DNA from: DASTGO01 sp035719045
GTDB lineage: Bacteria; Actinomycetota; Actinomycetes; Actinomycetales; Kineosporiaceae
Direction: 5' to 3'
DNA length: 21,919 nt
Assembly (NCBI GenBank): GCA_035719045.1
Contig: DASTGO010000149.1
Coordinates: 1-21,919 of the forward strand
Shown here in pieces: positions 1 through 6,541 of this stretch (within the stretch, counting starts at the first letter, position 1; each line of letters opens with the position of its first letter). Made by a program: the position numbers and the translations under genes. A model generated the notes under the pieces. The model was not told where the DNA came from. It did no database searches and saw only the letters and a list, made by a program, of their open reading frames with translations.

Positions 1-368
1 GGGCCCGCGGTCTGCAGGAAGTGGCCGAGGGGTCCCGCGGGGTGGGTGGCGGCGGCGGGATGGAGTGCGGTCCAGGTCGCGGGGTCGAACAGCGGGTGCG
101 GGGTGGCGGTGGCGGCCGCCGCGCGTTGCAGGTAGGCGCCGAAGGGGTCCGCGTGCCGGGTCCCCCAGTCCTTCGGGGCGTACCACGACGGCTCGAACAG
201 CGGGGACGGTGACAGCCCGGCCCGGCGACCGCGTAGGACGTAGTGGGCCACCGCCGCCGACAGTCCCGGGACCCGGCCCTCCAGCTGTGCGGCGTACCAC
301 CGCAGGTCGAACAGTCCGCTGCGCCGGATCACCCAGCCCGACGCCGCCTGCCAGCCGAGCCGTCTCAC
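1..368 (-). CDS. Partial polysaccharide-biosynthesis (glycosyltransferase-type) protein, N-terminal part with WY repeats
   Basis: Reading the minus strand from a GTG at 368 gives 122 codons without a stop, running off the left edge, so only the N-terminus is present. The product has a repeat of about 36-38 residues: LFDLRWY (19-25), LFEPSWY (57-63) and LFDPATW (93-99), each followed by a segment such as AHYVLRG or GHFLQ. Repeats of this FDxxWY...HYL type are known at the ends of bacterial capsule and rhamnan glycosyltransferases; that assignment is from family knowledge, since no catalytic domain is visible. It lies about 55 bases downstream of galE on the same strand, which fits surface-sugar synthesis. 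The start was chosen because TAGGGT lies 7 bases upstream (leaderless pattern); a GTG at 377 is the alternative. No Shine-Dalgarno sequence is clear. Confidence 0.6.
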   Translation of the reverse strand, partial: MRRLGWQAASGWVIRRSGLFDLRWYAAQLEGRVPGLSAAVAHYVLRGRRAGLSPSPLFEPSWYAPKDWGTRHADPFGAYLQRAAAATATPHPLFDPATWTALHPAAATHPAGPLGHFLQTAG

Positions 369-375
369 GCGCCGC

Positions 376-381
376 ACCCTA
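376..381 (-). promoter_or_regulatory. Putative -10 box (TAGGGT) for the partial left-edge gene
   Basis: TAGGGT on the minus strand is followed by seven bases and then the GTG at 368, so a transcript would begin at or next to the start codon. galE has the same arrangement. No convincing -35 box is seen. Confidence 0.4.
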
Positions 382-422
382 GCGCCCGGTGGACGACAGG
401 CCCGGGAGCGGGGCCGTGCGGA

Positions 423-1424
423 TCAGCCGACGGCGGGGACGGGGGCCTGGCCGGCCTTCGCCGCCGCCTGCCAGGCCTGCCAGGCACTGGCCACCATGTC
501 GTCGATGTCATGACGCATGGCCCAGCCGAGGTCGCGGGTCGCCAGGGCACCGGAGGCGACGATCCGGGCCGGGTCACCGGGCCGCCGGTCGGTCAGCTCG
601 GGGGCGAAGTCGATCCCGGTCACCCGGCGGACGGCGTCCATGATCTGCAGCACCGACAGGCCGTCGCCGCTGCCGAGGTTGTACACCGGCTCCAGCGGGC
701 ACCCCTCCTCGAGGGCCTGCGCAGCGGCGACGTGGGCCAGGGCGAGGTCCTGGACATGGACGTAGTCCCGCACGCAGGACCCGTCCGGCGTCGGGTAGTC
801 GGTGCCGAACACCTTCGGCGTGCGTCCGTCGGTCAGCGCCTTCAGCACCAGCGGGAACAGGTTGTGCGGGCTGCTGTCGTACAGGTCGGGGTGGCCGGAA
901 CCGACCACGTTGAAGTAGCGCAGCGAGGTGTGCCGCAGCGGGCTGGTCCGGGCCACGTCGCGCAGCAGCCACTCGCCGATCAGCTTGGTCTCCCCGTACG
1001 GGGACTCCGGCAGGGTCGGCGTGGTCTCGGTGACCAGGTCCACGTCGGGGGTGCCGTAGCAGGCGGCGCTGGAGCTGAAGACGACGGCGGGAACACCGTG
1101 CCGGACCACCCCTTCCAGCAGCACGGCCATCCCGGTGACGTTCTGGTCGTAGGTGTGCAGCGGACGCTTCACCGACTCACCGGCGTACTTGTAACCGGCC
1201 AGGTGGACCACCCCGTCGGCCGGTCCGCCCCCGGCCAGCAGCGCCTCGTCGACGGAGGCGGCGTCGGTCACCGAACCCTGCACGAACCGGGTGCCCGCGG
1301 GGACGAACTCGCGGTGCCCGCTGGACAGGTCGTCCAGGACGGTGACCTCCCGCCCTGACTCCAGCAGGACCCGCACCACATGCGCCCCGATGTACCCGGC
1401 ACCACCGGTGACCAACCACGTCAT
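423..1424 (-). CDS. galE: UDP-glucose 4-epimerase
   Basis: A 333-residue extended short-chain dehydrogenase/reductase, the normal GalE length, interconverting UDP-glucose and UDP-galactose in the cytoplasm to feed galactose into surface glycans. The N-terminus has the NAD-binding glycine motif GGAGYIG (residues 7-13) after a beta strand. The catalytic YxxxK is present as Y143-GET-K147, with the serine stretch FSSSA (116-120) supplying the third member of the triad, and HLAGYKYAGES (74-84) is typical of the family. The ATG at 1424 was chosen over an in-frame GTG at 1433 because it gives the canonical MTWLVTGG start and sits 7 bases after TAGGGT. The glycosyltransferase-type gene follows on the same strand. 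A related epimerase acting on another NDP-sugar cannot be excluded. Confidence 0.93.
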   Translation of the reverse strand: MTWLVTGGAGYIGAHVVRVLLESGREVTVLDDLSSGHREFVPAGTRFVQGSVTDAASVDEALLAGGGPADGVVHLAGYKYAGESVKRPLHTYDQNVTGMAVLLEGVVRHGVPAVVFSSSAACYGTPDVDLVTETTPTLPESPYGETKLIGEWLLRDVARTSPLRHTSLRYFNVVGSGHPDLYDSSPHNLFPLVLKALTDGRTPKVFGTDYPTPDGSCVRDYVHVQDLALAHVAAAQALEEGCPLEPVYNLGSGDGLSVLQIMDAVRRVTGIDFAPELTDRRPGDPARIVASGALATRDLGWAMRHDIDDMVASAWQAWQAAAKAGQAPVPAVG

Positions 1425-1431
1425 GACCACC

Positions 1432-1437
1432 ACCCTA
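1432..1437 (-). promoter_or_regulatory. Putative leaderless -10 box (TAGGGT) for galE
   Basis: TAGGGT on the minus strand, seven bases before the galE ATG. The same AGGG could also act as a Shine-Dalgarno sequence at 8-base spacing, so a leadered transcript is the alternative. Confidence 0.4.
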
Positions 1438-1474
1438 GTCGGGCGTCCTGCGCCACCTGATCAAATCGTGGGGC

Positions 1475-1530
1475 CCGGGCAGGACAGGACGGCGGCGGAC
1501 CCGAGGCATGGCAGGGCCGGGCAGGACAGG
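1475..1530. repeat. Two exact copies of a 14-bp direct repeat in the galE / CoA-binding divergent region
   Basis: CCGGGCAGGACAGG occurs at 1475-1488 and again at 1517-1530, offset by 42 bp (about four helical turns), between two divergently transcribed genes. This geometry would suit a pair of regulator sites, but no function can be shown from sequence. Confidence 0.5.
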
Positions 1531-1597
1531 CCCCGGGGCGGGCGATCATGCATCCGATGCCGCGCGCTGCGGCACCGGTCCGGGGCAGACTCGTGAC

Positions 1598-2041
1598 ATG
1601 TCCCCGCGCGAACCCGTTCCCGCCCGGCACCGTAACGACGACGAGGTGATCCGCCGGCTGCTCACCACGCCCGGCCGGTGGGCGGTGGTCGGGCTGTCGC
1701 AGAACCCGGCCCGCGTGGCGTACCGGATCACCGGCTACCTGCAGTCCCCGCTGGGCATGCGGATCGTGCCGGTGCACCCCGCGGCGGACACCGTGCACGG
1801 CGAGCCCGGCTTCGCCACCCTCGCCGAGATCCCCGGACCGGTCGACGTGGTCGACGTCTTCGTCCGCAGCGACCTGGCCGGGCCGGTGGTCGACCAGGCG
1901 GTCGCGATCGGGGCGAAGGCGGTCTGGCTGCAACTCGGGGTCGTCGACGAGGCGGCCGCCGCCCGGGCCCGGGCGGCGGGGCTCGACGTCGTGATGGACA
2001 CCTGCCCGGCGATCGAGGCGCCCCGGCTGGGGGTGGTCTGA
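1598..2041 (+). CDS. CoA-binding (Rossmann-fold) domain protein
   Basis: A 147-residue single-domain protein of the CoA_binding/YccU-like family, about the usual size. After a short basic N-terminus it reads WAVVGLSQNPARVAYRI (residues 28-44), the nucleotide-binding glycine/serine region. It then has IVPVHPAAD, the VDVVDVFVRS strand typical of succinyl-CoA synthetase alpha-like folds, and a C-terminal GLDVVMDTCPAIE segment where family members carry a conserved cysteine and acidic residue. The ATG at 1598 was chosen over upstream in-frame starts because homology-like sequence begins here and CAGACT, a weak -10-like hexamer, lies 6 bases before it. The physiological ligand and role are unknown for most family members. 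Its TGA overlaps the ATG of the LCP gene by one base, so the two are probably translated together. Confidence 0.85.
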   Translation: MSPREPVPARHRNDDEVIRRLLTTPGRWAVVGLSQNPARVAYRITGYLQSPLGMRIVPVHPAADTVHGEPGFATLAEIPGPVDVVDVFVRSDLAGPVVDQAVAIGAKAVWLQLGVVDEAAAARARAAGLDVVMDTCPAIEAPRLGVV

Positions 2042-3378
2042 TGCCGGCGTGCCGGCGGCATCCCGACCCGCGGCGGCGCGGCACCGTCTACCGCTCCCGG
2101 CCCCGCCTGTGGGGGCGCGGCCGCGGGCTCGCCGGTCCCCCCGGCCTCATCCCGCCCGGGCAGCAGCCGGACGGACGCCCTCCGGCCCCCGCCGGTCCTG
2201 CCCCGGGCTACGACCCCCGCTCCGCGCAACCGCCGTACGCCGCCCCCGGCGCCGGGCCGGGTTCACACCCCGGGCCGGCCCCCCGATCCCCCGGCACCTG
2301 TCCGCCGGCCGCCGTCCCCGGTTCCGCTCCCGGTGGGCCCGGCCCCGGTGGCCGGTTCGGGATCCGTCCTGGTGGTTCCGGCCCGCTCGCCGGTGCCGCC
2401 CGGCGGATCCGCTGGCGTTGGGTGGCGCTCGCCGTCGTGGCCGTGCTCGTGGTCTACCCGCTCGCCCTGTTCGCCATCGCGTGGAACCACCTGGGCAAGG
2501 TCGCTGCGATGCCGTCCGGCGCCCGGCCCGCGCAGACCCCGGGCACGACGTACCTGGTCGTCGGCAGCGACTCCCGGGCGGCGCTGACCCCGCAGGAGCG
2601 GGCCCGGCTCGGCACCGGCCAGGTCGCCGGCGGGCGGACCGACACCCTCATGCTGCTGCACGTCCCGGCCGGGGGCGGGCCGACGGTGCTGGTCAGCGTG
2701 CCCCGGGACTCCTACGTCAGCATCCCCGGCCACGGGAAGAACAAGATCAACGCGGCGTACGCCTTCGGCGGGCCGCAACTGCTGGTCCAGACCGTCGAAC
2801 AGGCCACCGGGATCCGGGTGGACGCCTACGTCGAGACGGGACTGCTCGGGTACGCCGACCTGGTGGACGCCGTCGGCGGGGTCACCGTCTGCGTGAAGTC
2901 GCCGATCAAGGACGCCAAGGCCCACCTCGACGTGCCCGCCGGCTGCCAGGTGTTCGACGGCAAGGCCGCCCTCGGCTACGCCCGCGCCCGGTACAGCGAC
3001 CCGCGCGGGGACCTGGGACGGGTGGAGCGGCAGCGGCAGGTGCTGGCGGCGATCGCGGGCCGGACGCTCTCCCCGTCGGTGGTGCTGCTGCCGTGGCGGG
3101 CGTTCCCGGCGGCCTCGGCCGGCGGCTCGGCACTCACCGTGGACGACAGCATCGGACCCACGGACCTGGTCGGCTTCGTCCTCGCGATGCGGGACGTCGC
3201 CGGCGGTGGGGGGCTCTCGTTGACCGTGCCGATCAGCAACCCGAACCTCACCACCCCGGCCGGCAGCGCCGTGCAGTGGGACGCCACCCGGTCCCGGGCC
3301 CTGTTCGCCGATCTGGCCAGGGACGACACCGAGGCGATCCGGCCGATCGCCGCGGCGCAGAAGAAGGCCACCGGCTGA
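2041..3378 (+). CDS. LytR-CpsA-Psr (LCP) family cell-wall glycopolymer ligase
   Basis: A 445-residue protein of the family that transfers undecaprenyl- or decaprenyl-linked glycopolymers to peptidoglycan (arabinogalactan or teichoic-acid-like polymers, depending on the organism). Residues 1-122 are a Pro/Gly/Arg-rich cytoplasmic tail, unusually long for the family. One transmembrane helix follows at about 127-150, and the rest lies outside the membrane. LCP motifs are clear: YLVVGSDSRA (about 171-180), GGRTDTLMLLHV, SVPRDSYVSIPGHGKNKINAAY with its conserved Arg and Lys/Asn, and the late block YARARYSDPRGDLGRVERQ containing the family arginines. The ATG overlaps the upstream stop codon (TGATG), which indicates coupling. 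Placement beside galE fits wall glycan assembly. The exact polymer cannot be inferred. Confidence 0.92.
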   Translation: MPACRRHPDPRRRGTVYRSRPRLWGRGRGLAGPPGLIPPGQQPDGRPPAPAGPAPGYDPRSAQPPYAAPGAGPGSHPGPAPRSPGTCPPAAVPGSAPGGPGPGGRFGIRPGGSGPLAGAARRIRWRWVALAVVAVLVVYPLALFAIAWNHLGKVAAMPSGARPAQTPGTTYLVVGSDSRAALTPQERARLGTGQVAGGRTDTLMLLHVPAGGGPTVLVSVPRDSYVSIPGHGKNKINAAYAFGGPQLLVQTVEQATGIRVDAYVETGLLGYADLVDAVGGVTVCVKSPIKDAKAHLDVPAGCQVFDGKAALGYARARYSDPRGDLGRVERQRQVLAAIAGRTLSPSVVLLPWRAFPAASAGGSALTVDDSIGPTDLVGFVLAMRDVAGGGGLSLTVPISNPNLTTPAGSAVQWDATRSRALFADLARDDTEAIRPIAAAQKKATG

Positions 3379-3530
3379 CCGTCCCGCCAGGGACGCCGAC
3401 GGCGCGGGTGCAGCGCGCAATCCCTGGTCATCGGGGACATCCGGCCGTGTCTCCGGAATGCGATCCGTGTGACCGGTGCCACGATGGCGGTAAGTCCTTT
3501 GGTCCGGGTCGCCCGCCGGATCCGGGCTCA

Positions 3531-3536
3531 TAGCCT
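3531..3536 (+). promoter_or_regulatory. Putative -10 box (TAGCCT) for the 3575 gene
   Basis: TAGCCT, with transcription expected near A3543, would give a leader of about 32 bases containing GGAGGG, a good Shine-Dalgarno sequence, before the ATG at 3575. A clear -35 box is not visible. Confidence 0.4.
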
Positions 3537-3574
3537 CTGCCCAACATCGGGACGAGCGCGACGGAGGGCCGCCA

Positions 3575-4819
3575 ATGGGTGCTCATCGGGACCGCGGTCC
3601 GGGGCGCCCCGGACGGCCCAGGCACCCGTTCGTGCCCCGGCCAGGCGGATCACCCTGGCCCGTGACCGGCGTACCGGGTGCCCGGCCACCGGCAGGACCA
3701 CCTGAGGACGCCCTGCTCCCCGCGCCGCCGCCGTTGTCCGGGTCCGGCGTTGCAGGGTCCGGCGCCGTCGGGTCCCCGGCCCAGCCGTCCCCGGCCGCGA
3801 TGGTGGCCAGTCCCGCCGTGACCGGTCGGGGGCTGCCCCGCCAGTCCGGCCCGACGGCCTGGGGCCGGGCAGGGCACCCGAGCCGCTGCCTGACCGTGGT
3901 CCACGACGGTGACCGGCTGGACGCGGTCACCCTCTGGCTGGCCGGTCCCCGCGCCGCCCACCTCGGCGACCAGGTCGGCTGGCCGCGCGGGGGGCTCGCC
4001 CCCTCGGGCACGTACGTGATCCGGTTGGACGGCGGCGGCTACCTGAGCGTCGTCGGAGGCACCCTGGTCGCCTGGGAGTCCCGGCCCGGGGCGGGACCGG
4101 TGCTCACCCCGTTCGGCGAACTGGACGACCTGCCGGCACCGCTCGCCCCGAATGTGGTCCCGCTGCACCGCCCCGCACCGGCCGTCGGCGGCCCGCTGCC
4201 GGCGAACTGCCCCTTCCACCATCTCGGCGGCCTGCGGCTGGCCGGCGACCAGGACGCCGTGCGGGAGCGGGAGCGGCGGCGCCGGGAACAGTCCGAGCGG
4301 GAGGCGGTGGACGCCGCCCGGGACCTGCTCGCCACCTCGCTGCTGCCCGACAGGGATCCCGACCTCGATGCGCTGACCGCCGGCATCCGCACGGTCCTCG
4401 GCGGCGCGACCGCCATCGGGCCGTTCGCCCAGCGGGTGTCGGCGGGTGTACCCGGTCCGGTGATGGCGGCCCTGCTGCGGCGGCTGGCCCGGCGCCCCAC
4501 CGGTGAGGGATCCGCCCCGGTCGACGTCCCCAACTGCCCGGCCAGCGACTTCCAGATCGCCTACCGGGTCATGGCCCAGCGGGCCCTGGCCATGCACGGC
4601 GACGCCGTCCTCGACGCGCTGCCGGCCCGGATGGTCGCCGACGGGATGGTCGCCGACGCCCTGCTCCGGCCCCGGCTGGAACGCCTGCTGGGCTGGCCCC
4701 TCCCCGGAGATCTCGGGCTGATGGCGCGCTGGTCGCTGCACGGTCTGGACGAGCCGCTCGGTGAGGTGGACCCCGAACCGCTGCGGATCGCCCTGATGGC
4801 GATGGGCCTGCTCGGCTGA
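3575..4819 (+). CDS. Unrecognised 414-residue protein, cytoplasmic, disordered N-terminus
   Basis: I do not recognise this family. The ATG at 3575 has GGAGGG 7 bases upstream and a promoter-like TAGCCT before that, so it is very likely a real gene. Residues 1 to about 100 are Pro/Gly/Ala-rich and probably disordered. Residues about 104-190 alternate strand-like segments (CLTVVHDGDRLDAVTLWLAG, GTYVIRLDGGGYLSVVGG) and look like a small beta-rich domain. A highly charged stretch, RERERRRREQSERE (about 229-242), begins a mainly helical C-terminal half containing FQIAYRVMAQRALAMHGDAV and ending MAMGLLG. There is no signal peptide, transmembrane segment or catalytic signature. It sits between the LCP gene and a GPP34 gene on the same strand, in a spot where related genomes have the purE/purK cluster nearby, so it may be lineage-specific. 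Confidence 0.8.
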   Translation: MGAHRDRGPGRPGRPRHPFVPRPGGSPWPVTGVPGARPPAGPPEDALLPAPPPLSGSGVAGSGAVGSPAQPSPAAMVASPAVTGRGLPRQSGPTAWGRAGHPSRCLTVVHDGDRLDAVTLWLAGPRAAHLGDQVGWPRGGLAPSGTYVIRLDGGGYLSVVGGTLVAWESRPGAGPVLTPFGELDDLPAPLAPNVVPLHRPAPAVGGPLPANCPFHHLGGLRLAGDQDAVRERERRRREQSEREAVDAARDLLATSLLPDRDPDLDALTAGIRTVLGGATAIGPFAQRVSAGVPGPVMAALLRRLARRPTGEGSAPVDVPNCPASDFQIAYRVMAQRALAMHGDAVLDALPARMVADGMVADALLRPRLERLLGWPLPGDLGLMARWSLHGLDEPLGEVDPEPLRIALMAMGLLG

Positions 4820-5211
4820 TCGCGGCGCGAGAGGGTCTTCTACCTGTCCGTGACATCACGGTGATCATGCGATCGCTGTGGGAAGTGGCCTGCGCCGAAC
4901 AAGCCCCAGGAGGGGACCCGCCCTGTGCCCGGGTGGAGATTGGCCATAAGGTCACCGTTCGTGGTTGTGCGAGTCTGGCCGGCCCGCTGTCGCCGACCCC
5001 GGTCCGACAGCGCGTGCCCACCCCTGTCCGGTGCGGGCACGGCGGGTGCTGTGGCCTGCCGGCCTCCCCGCCAGGACCCCCGCACACGGTCCGGCACCCG
5101 CGCGGTGCGTACCGAGACGGCACTGCGGACGTGCCCGGCCACCGGACCGGGCGGGACCGCCCGCAGCCGGCCGGCAGGAGTCCGCGCGGGCACCAGGAAG
5201 GGAGAGCGGCC
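4820..5211 (+). other. 392-base non-coding gap upstream of the GPP34 gene
   Basis: No convincing gene lies here. Visible elements are the imperfect palindrome ATCAC-G-GTGAT (4855-4865), a strong Shine-Dalgarno-like AGGAGGGG (4911-4918) in front of a GTG at 4925, and TAAGGT (4947-4952), which could be the -10 box for the GPP34 gene with a leader of about 250 bases. The GTG opens a 100-codon Arg/Pro/Ala-rich frame whose composition does not look like a protein. Confidence 0.5.
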
Positions 5212-5847
5212 GTGGCGCTGTTCCTAGCCGACGACCTGTTCCTGATGTGCCACGACCTGCGTTCGGGCAAGCCCCGGATCACGGAGTCGCTGCTCGGCAT
5301 CGGGCTGTCCAGTGCCCTGCTCGCCGAGCTCATGTTCTCCGGCTGCATCGTGGTCGCCGATGCCCAACTGCTGATCGGGGAGTACCAGCCCCCGGACGAC
5401 CAGCTGGCGGAGGCACTGTTCGAGCAGGCCAGGGCCCAGTTGTTCACCCAGCAGGTGAGCCTGCCGGACTGGATCTCCAGCCGTCGGCACTACGTGGTGG
5501 ACCTGGTGGCCGATCGCCTGGTCCGCGAGCAGCACGTGGTCCGCGACCAGCACCGGCGGCTCGGCCGCAGCGTCACCCGCTACCTGCCGGTCCGGTCCGC
5601 GGACGTGTTCATGCGTGGGCAGCGGCTGGCGACGTTCCTGCGCAACCGGATGGAGCTGACCGAGCTGGACGTGGTCCTGGCCAGCCTGCTCACCCTGGTC
5701 TCCGTCGGCAGCGACCTGATCGAGCTCGACGACGACGGCCGCGACCACCTGGAACGGCTGATCCCGCAGTTGCCGATCCCGCTGCGGGAGCTGCTCGCGT
5801 CGACCGAGAACGCCGTCACCGGCTCCCTGCGCAGCCCCCGCGGCTGA
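5212..5847 (+). CDS. GPP34 (GOLPH3-like) family protein
   Basis: A 211-residue protein with the hallmarks of the GPP34 family, whose eukaryotic member GOLPH3 binds phosphatidylinositol-4-phosphate on the Golgi. Many actinobacteria carry copies of unknown function. The N-terminus LFLADDLFLMCHD (3-15), then GKPRITESLLGIGLSSALLAEL (19-40) and GCIVVADAQLLIG, match the family's first helices. Later blocks include SSRRHYVVDLVADRLV and a C-terminal acidic ELDDDGRDHLERLIPQL. The GTG at 5212 was chosen because GGAAGGGAG lies just upstream and family similarity starts at once; a longer frame opens at 4861, but its extra 117 residues are low-complexity. The protein is probably cytoplasmic or peripherally membrane-bound. 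It converges on purE. Role inferred only from family. Confidence 0.85.
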   Translation: MALFLADDLFLMCHDLRSGKPRITESLLGIGLSSALLAELMFSGCIVVADAQLLIGEYQPPDDQLAEALFEQARAQLFTQQVSLPDWISSRRHYVVDLVADRLVREQHVVRDQHRRLGRSVTRYLPVRSADVFMRGQRLATFLRNRMELTELDVVLASLLTLVSVGSDLIELDDDGRDHLERLIPQLPIPLRELLASTENAVTGSLRSPRG

Positions 5848-5892
5848 TCCGCCACCGACCCGCCACCCGCGACACAGCGTCACGGACCGGCA

Positions 5893-5921
5893 CCGGATCC
5901 CGGCCGGGTTCCGGGATCCGG
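5893..5921. terminator. Candidate bidirectional terminator between the GPP34 gene and purE
   Basis: CCGGATCCCGG (5893-5903) and CCGGGATCCGG (5911-5921) are perfect 11-bp inverted repeats with a 7-base loop, in the gap between convergent genes. There is no T-tract, which is common for high-GC actinobacterial stem-loops. Two more GGATCC-centred copies follow at 5932 and 5948. Confidence 0.5.
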
Positions 5922-5956
5922 GCCGCTCCCGGGATCCGGTCGGATCGGGATCCGGC
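5893..5956. repeat. Cluster of four GGATCC-centred CCGG(G)ATCC(C)GG elements
   Basis: GGATCC cores begin at 5895, 5914, 5932 and 5948 (spacing 19, 18 and 16 bp), each flanked by CCGG-type arms, so any neighbouring pair can form a stem. The cluster fills most of the gap between two convergent genes and includes the candidate terminator. Confidence 0.6.
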
Positions 5957-5986
5957 CGGCGCGTGATCGGTCGGACCGGGTCAGGG

Positions 5987-6526
5987 TCAGCGTGCGGCGA
6001 ATCCGGTGGCAGCGGTCCGGCGGGAGCGCAGCCGTTCCCCCTTGGCGGTGGCCTCGTCCCGCAGCCGCTCCTGGAAGCCGCGCATCGCGGACCGCAGCTG
6101 CTCCGCCCGCTCACCGGACCCGGCAGCCAGGATCCGGACCGCCAGCAGCCCGGCATTGCGCGCGCCCCCCACGGACACCGTCGCCACCGGCACTCCGGCC
6201 GGCATCTGGACGATCGACAGCAGGGAGTCCATCCCGTCCAGGTACCGCAGCGGGACCGGCACCCCGATCACCGGCAGCGGGGTGGCCGACGCGAGCATGC
6301 CGGGCAGATGGGCGGCCCCGCCCGCTCCGGCGATGATCACCCGCAGCCCCCGGTCGGCCGCGTCGAGCCCGTAGCGCAGCATCTGCTCCGGCATCCGGTG
6401 CGCCGACACCACGTCCGCCTCATAGGGCACCCCGAACTCGTCGAGGACCTTGGCCGCCTCCTCCATCACCGGCCAGTCCGAGTCCGATCCCATGACGACC
6501 CCGACCAGGGGTGCGTTCTCGCTCAT
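5987..6526 (-). CDS. purE: 5-(carboxyamino)imidazole ribonucleotide mutase (PurE class I)
   Basis: A 179-residue cytosolic enzyme that converts N5-CAIR to CAIR in de novo purine synthesis, acting after PurK. The class I signature GSDSDW (residues 13-18), SAHR (41-44, with the catalytic histidine) and GGAAHLPGM (69-77) are all intact, followed by PVIGVPVP. The C-terminal tail (about 160-179) is basic and longer than the core fold needs. The ATG at 6526 lies 15 bases after the purK stop codon, with GAGGA upstream in the gap, so purK-purE form one operon. Function is secure from motifs and context. Confidence 0.95.
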   Translation of the reverse strand: MSENAPLVGVVMGSDSDWPVMEEAAKVLDEFGVPYEADVVSAHRMPEQMLRYGLDAADRGLRVIIAGAGGAAHLPGMLASATPLPVIGVPVPLRYLDGMDSLLSIVQMPAGVPVATVSVGGARNAGLLAVRILAAGSGERAEQLRSAMRGFQERLRDEATAKGERLRSRRTAATGFAAR

Positions 6527-6541
6527 CCGTTTCCGTCCTCA

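Noticed and set aside
243..1358. Long plus-strand open frame of 371 codons
   Set aside because: It lies antisense to galE, whose protein has full family motifs; long antisense frames are expected in DNA this GC-rich.
2263..3531. 422-codon minus-strand open frame
   Set aside because: Antisense to the LCP gene; composition is repetitive Gly/Arg/Asp without domains.
4925..5227. 100-codon frame with a good Shine-Dalgarno sequence
   Set aside because: Arg/Pro/Ala/Thr composition, no hydrophobic core, and overlap with the GPP34 start; kept only as a possible leader in the findings.
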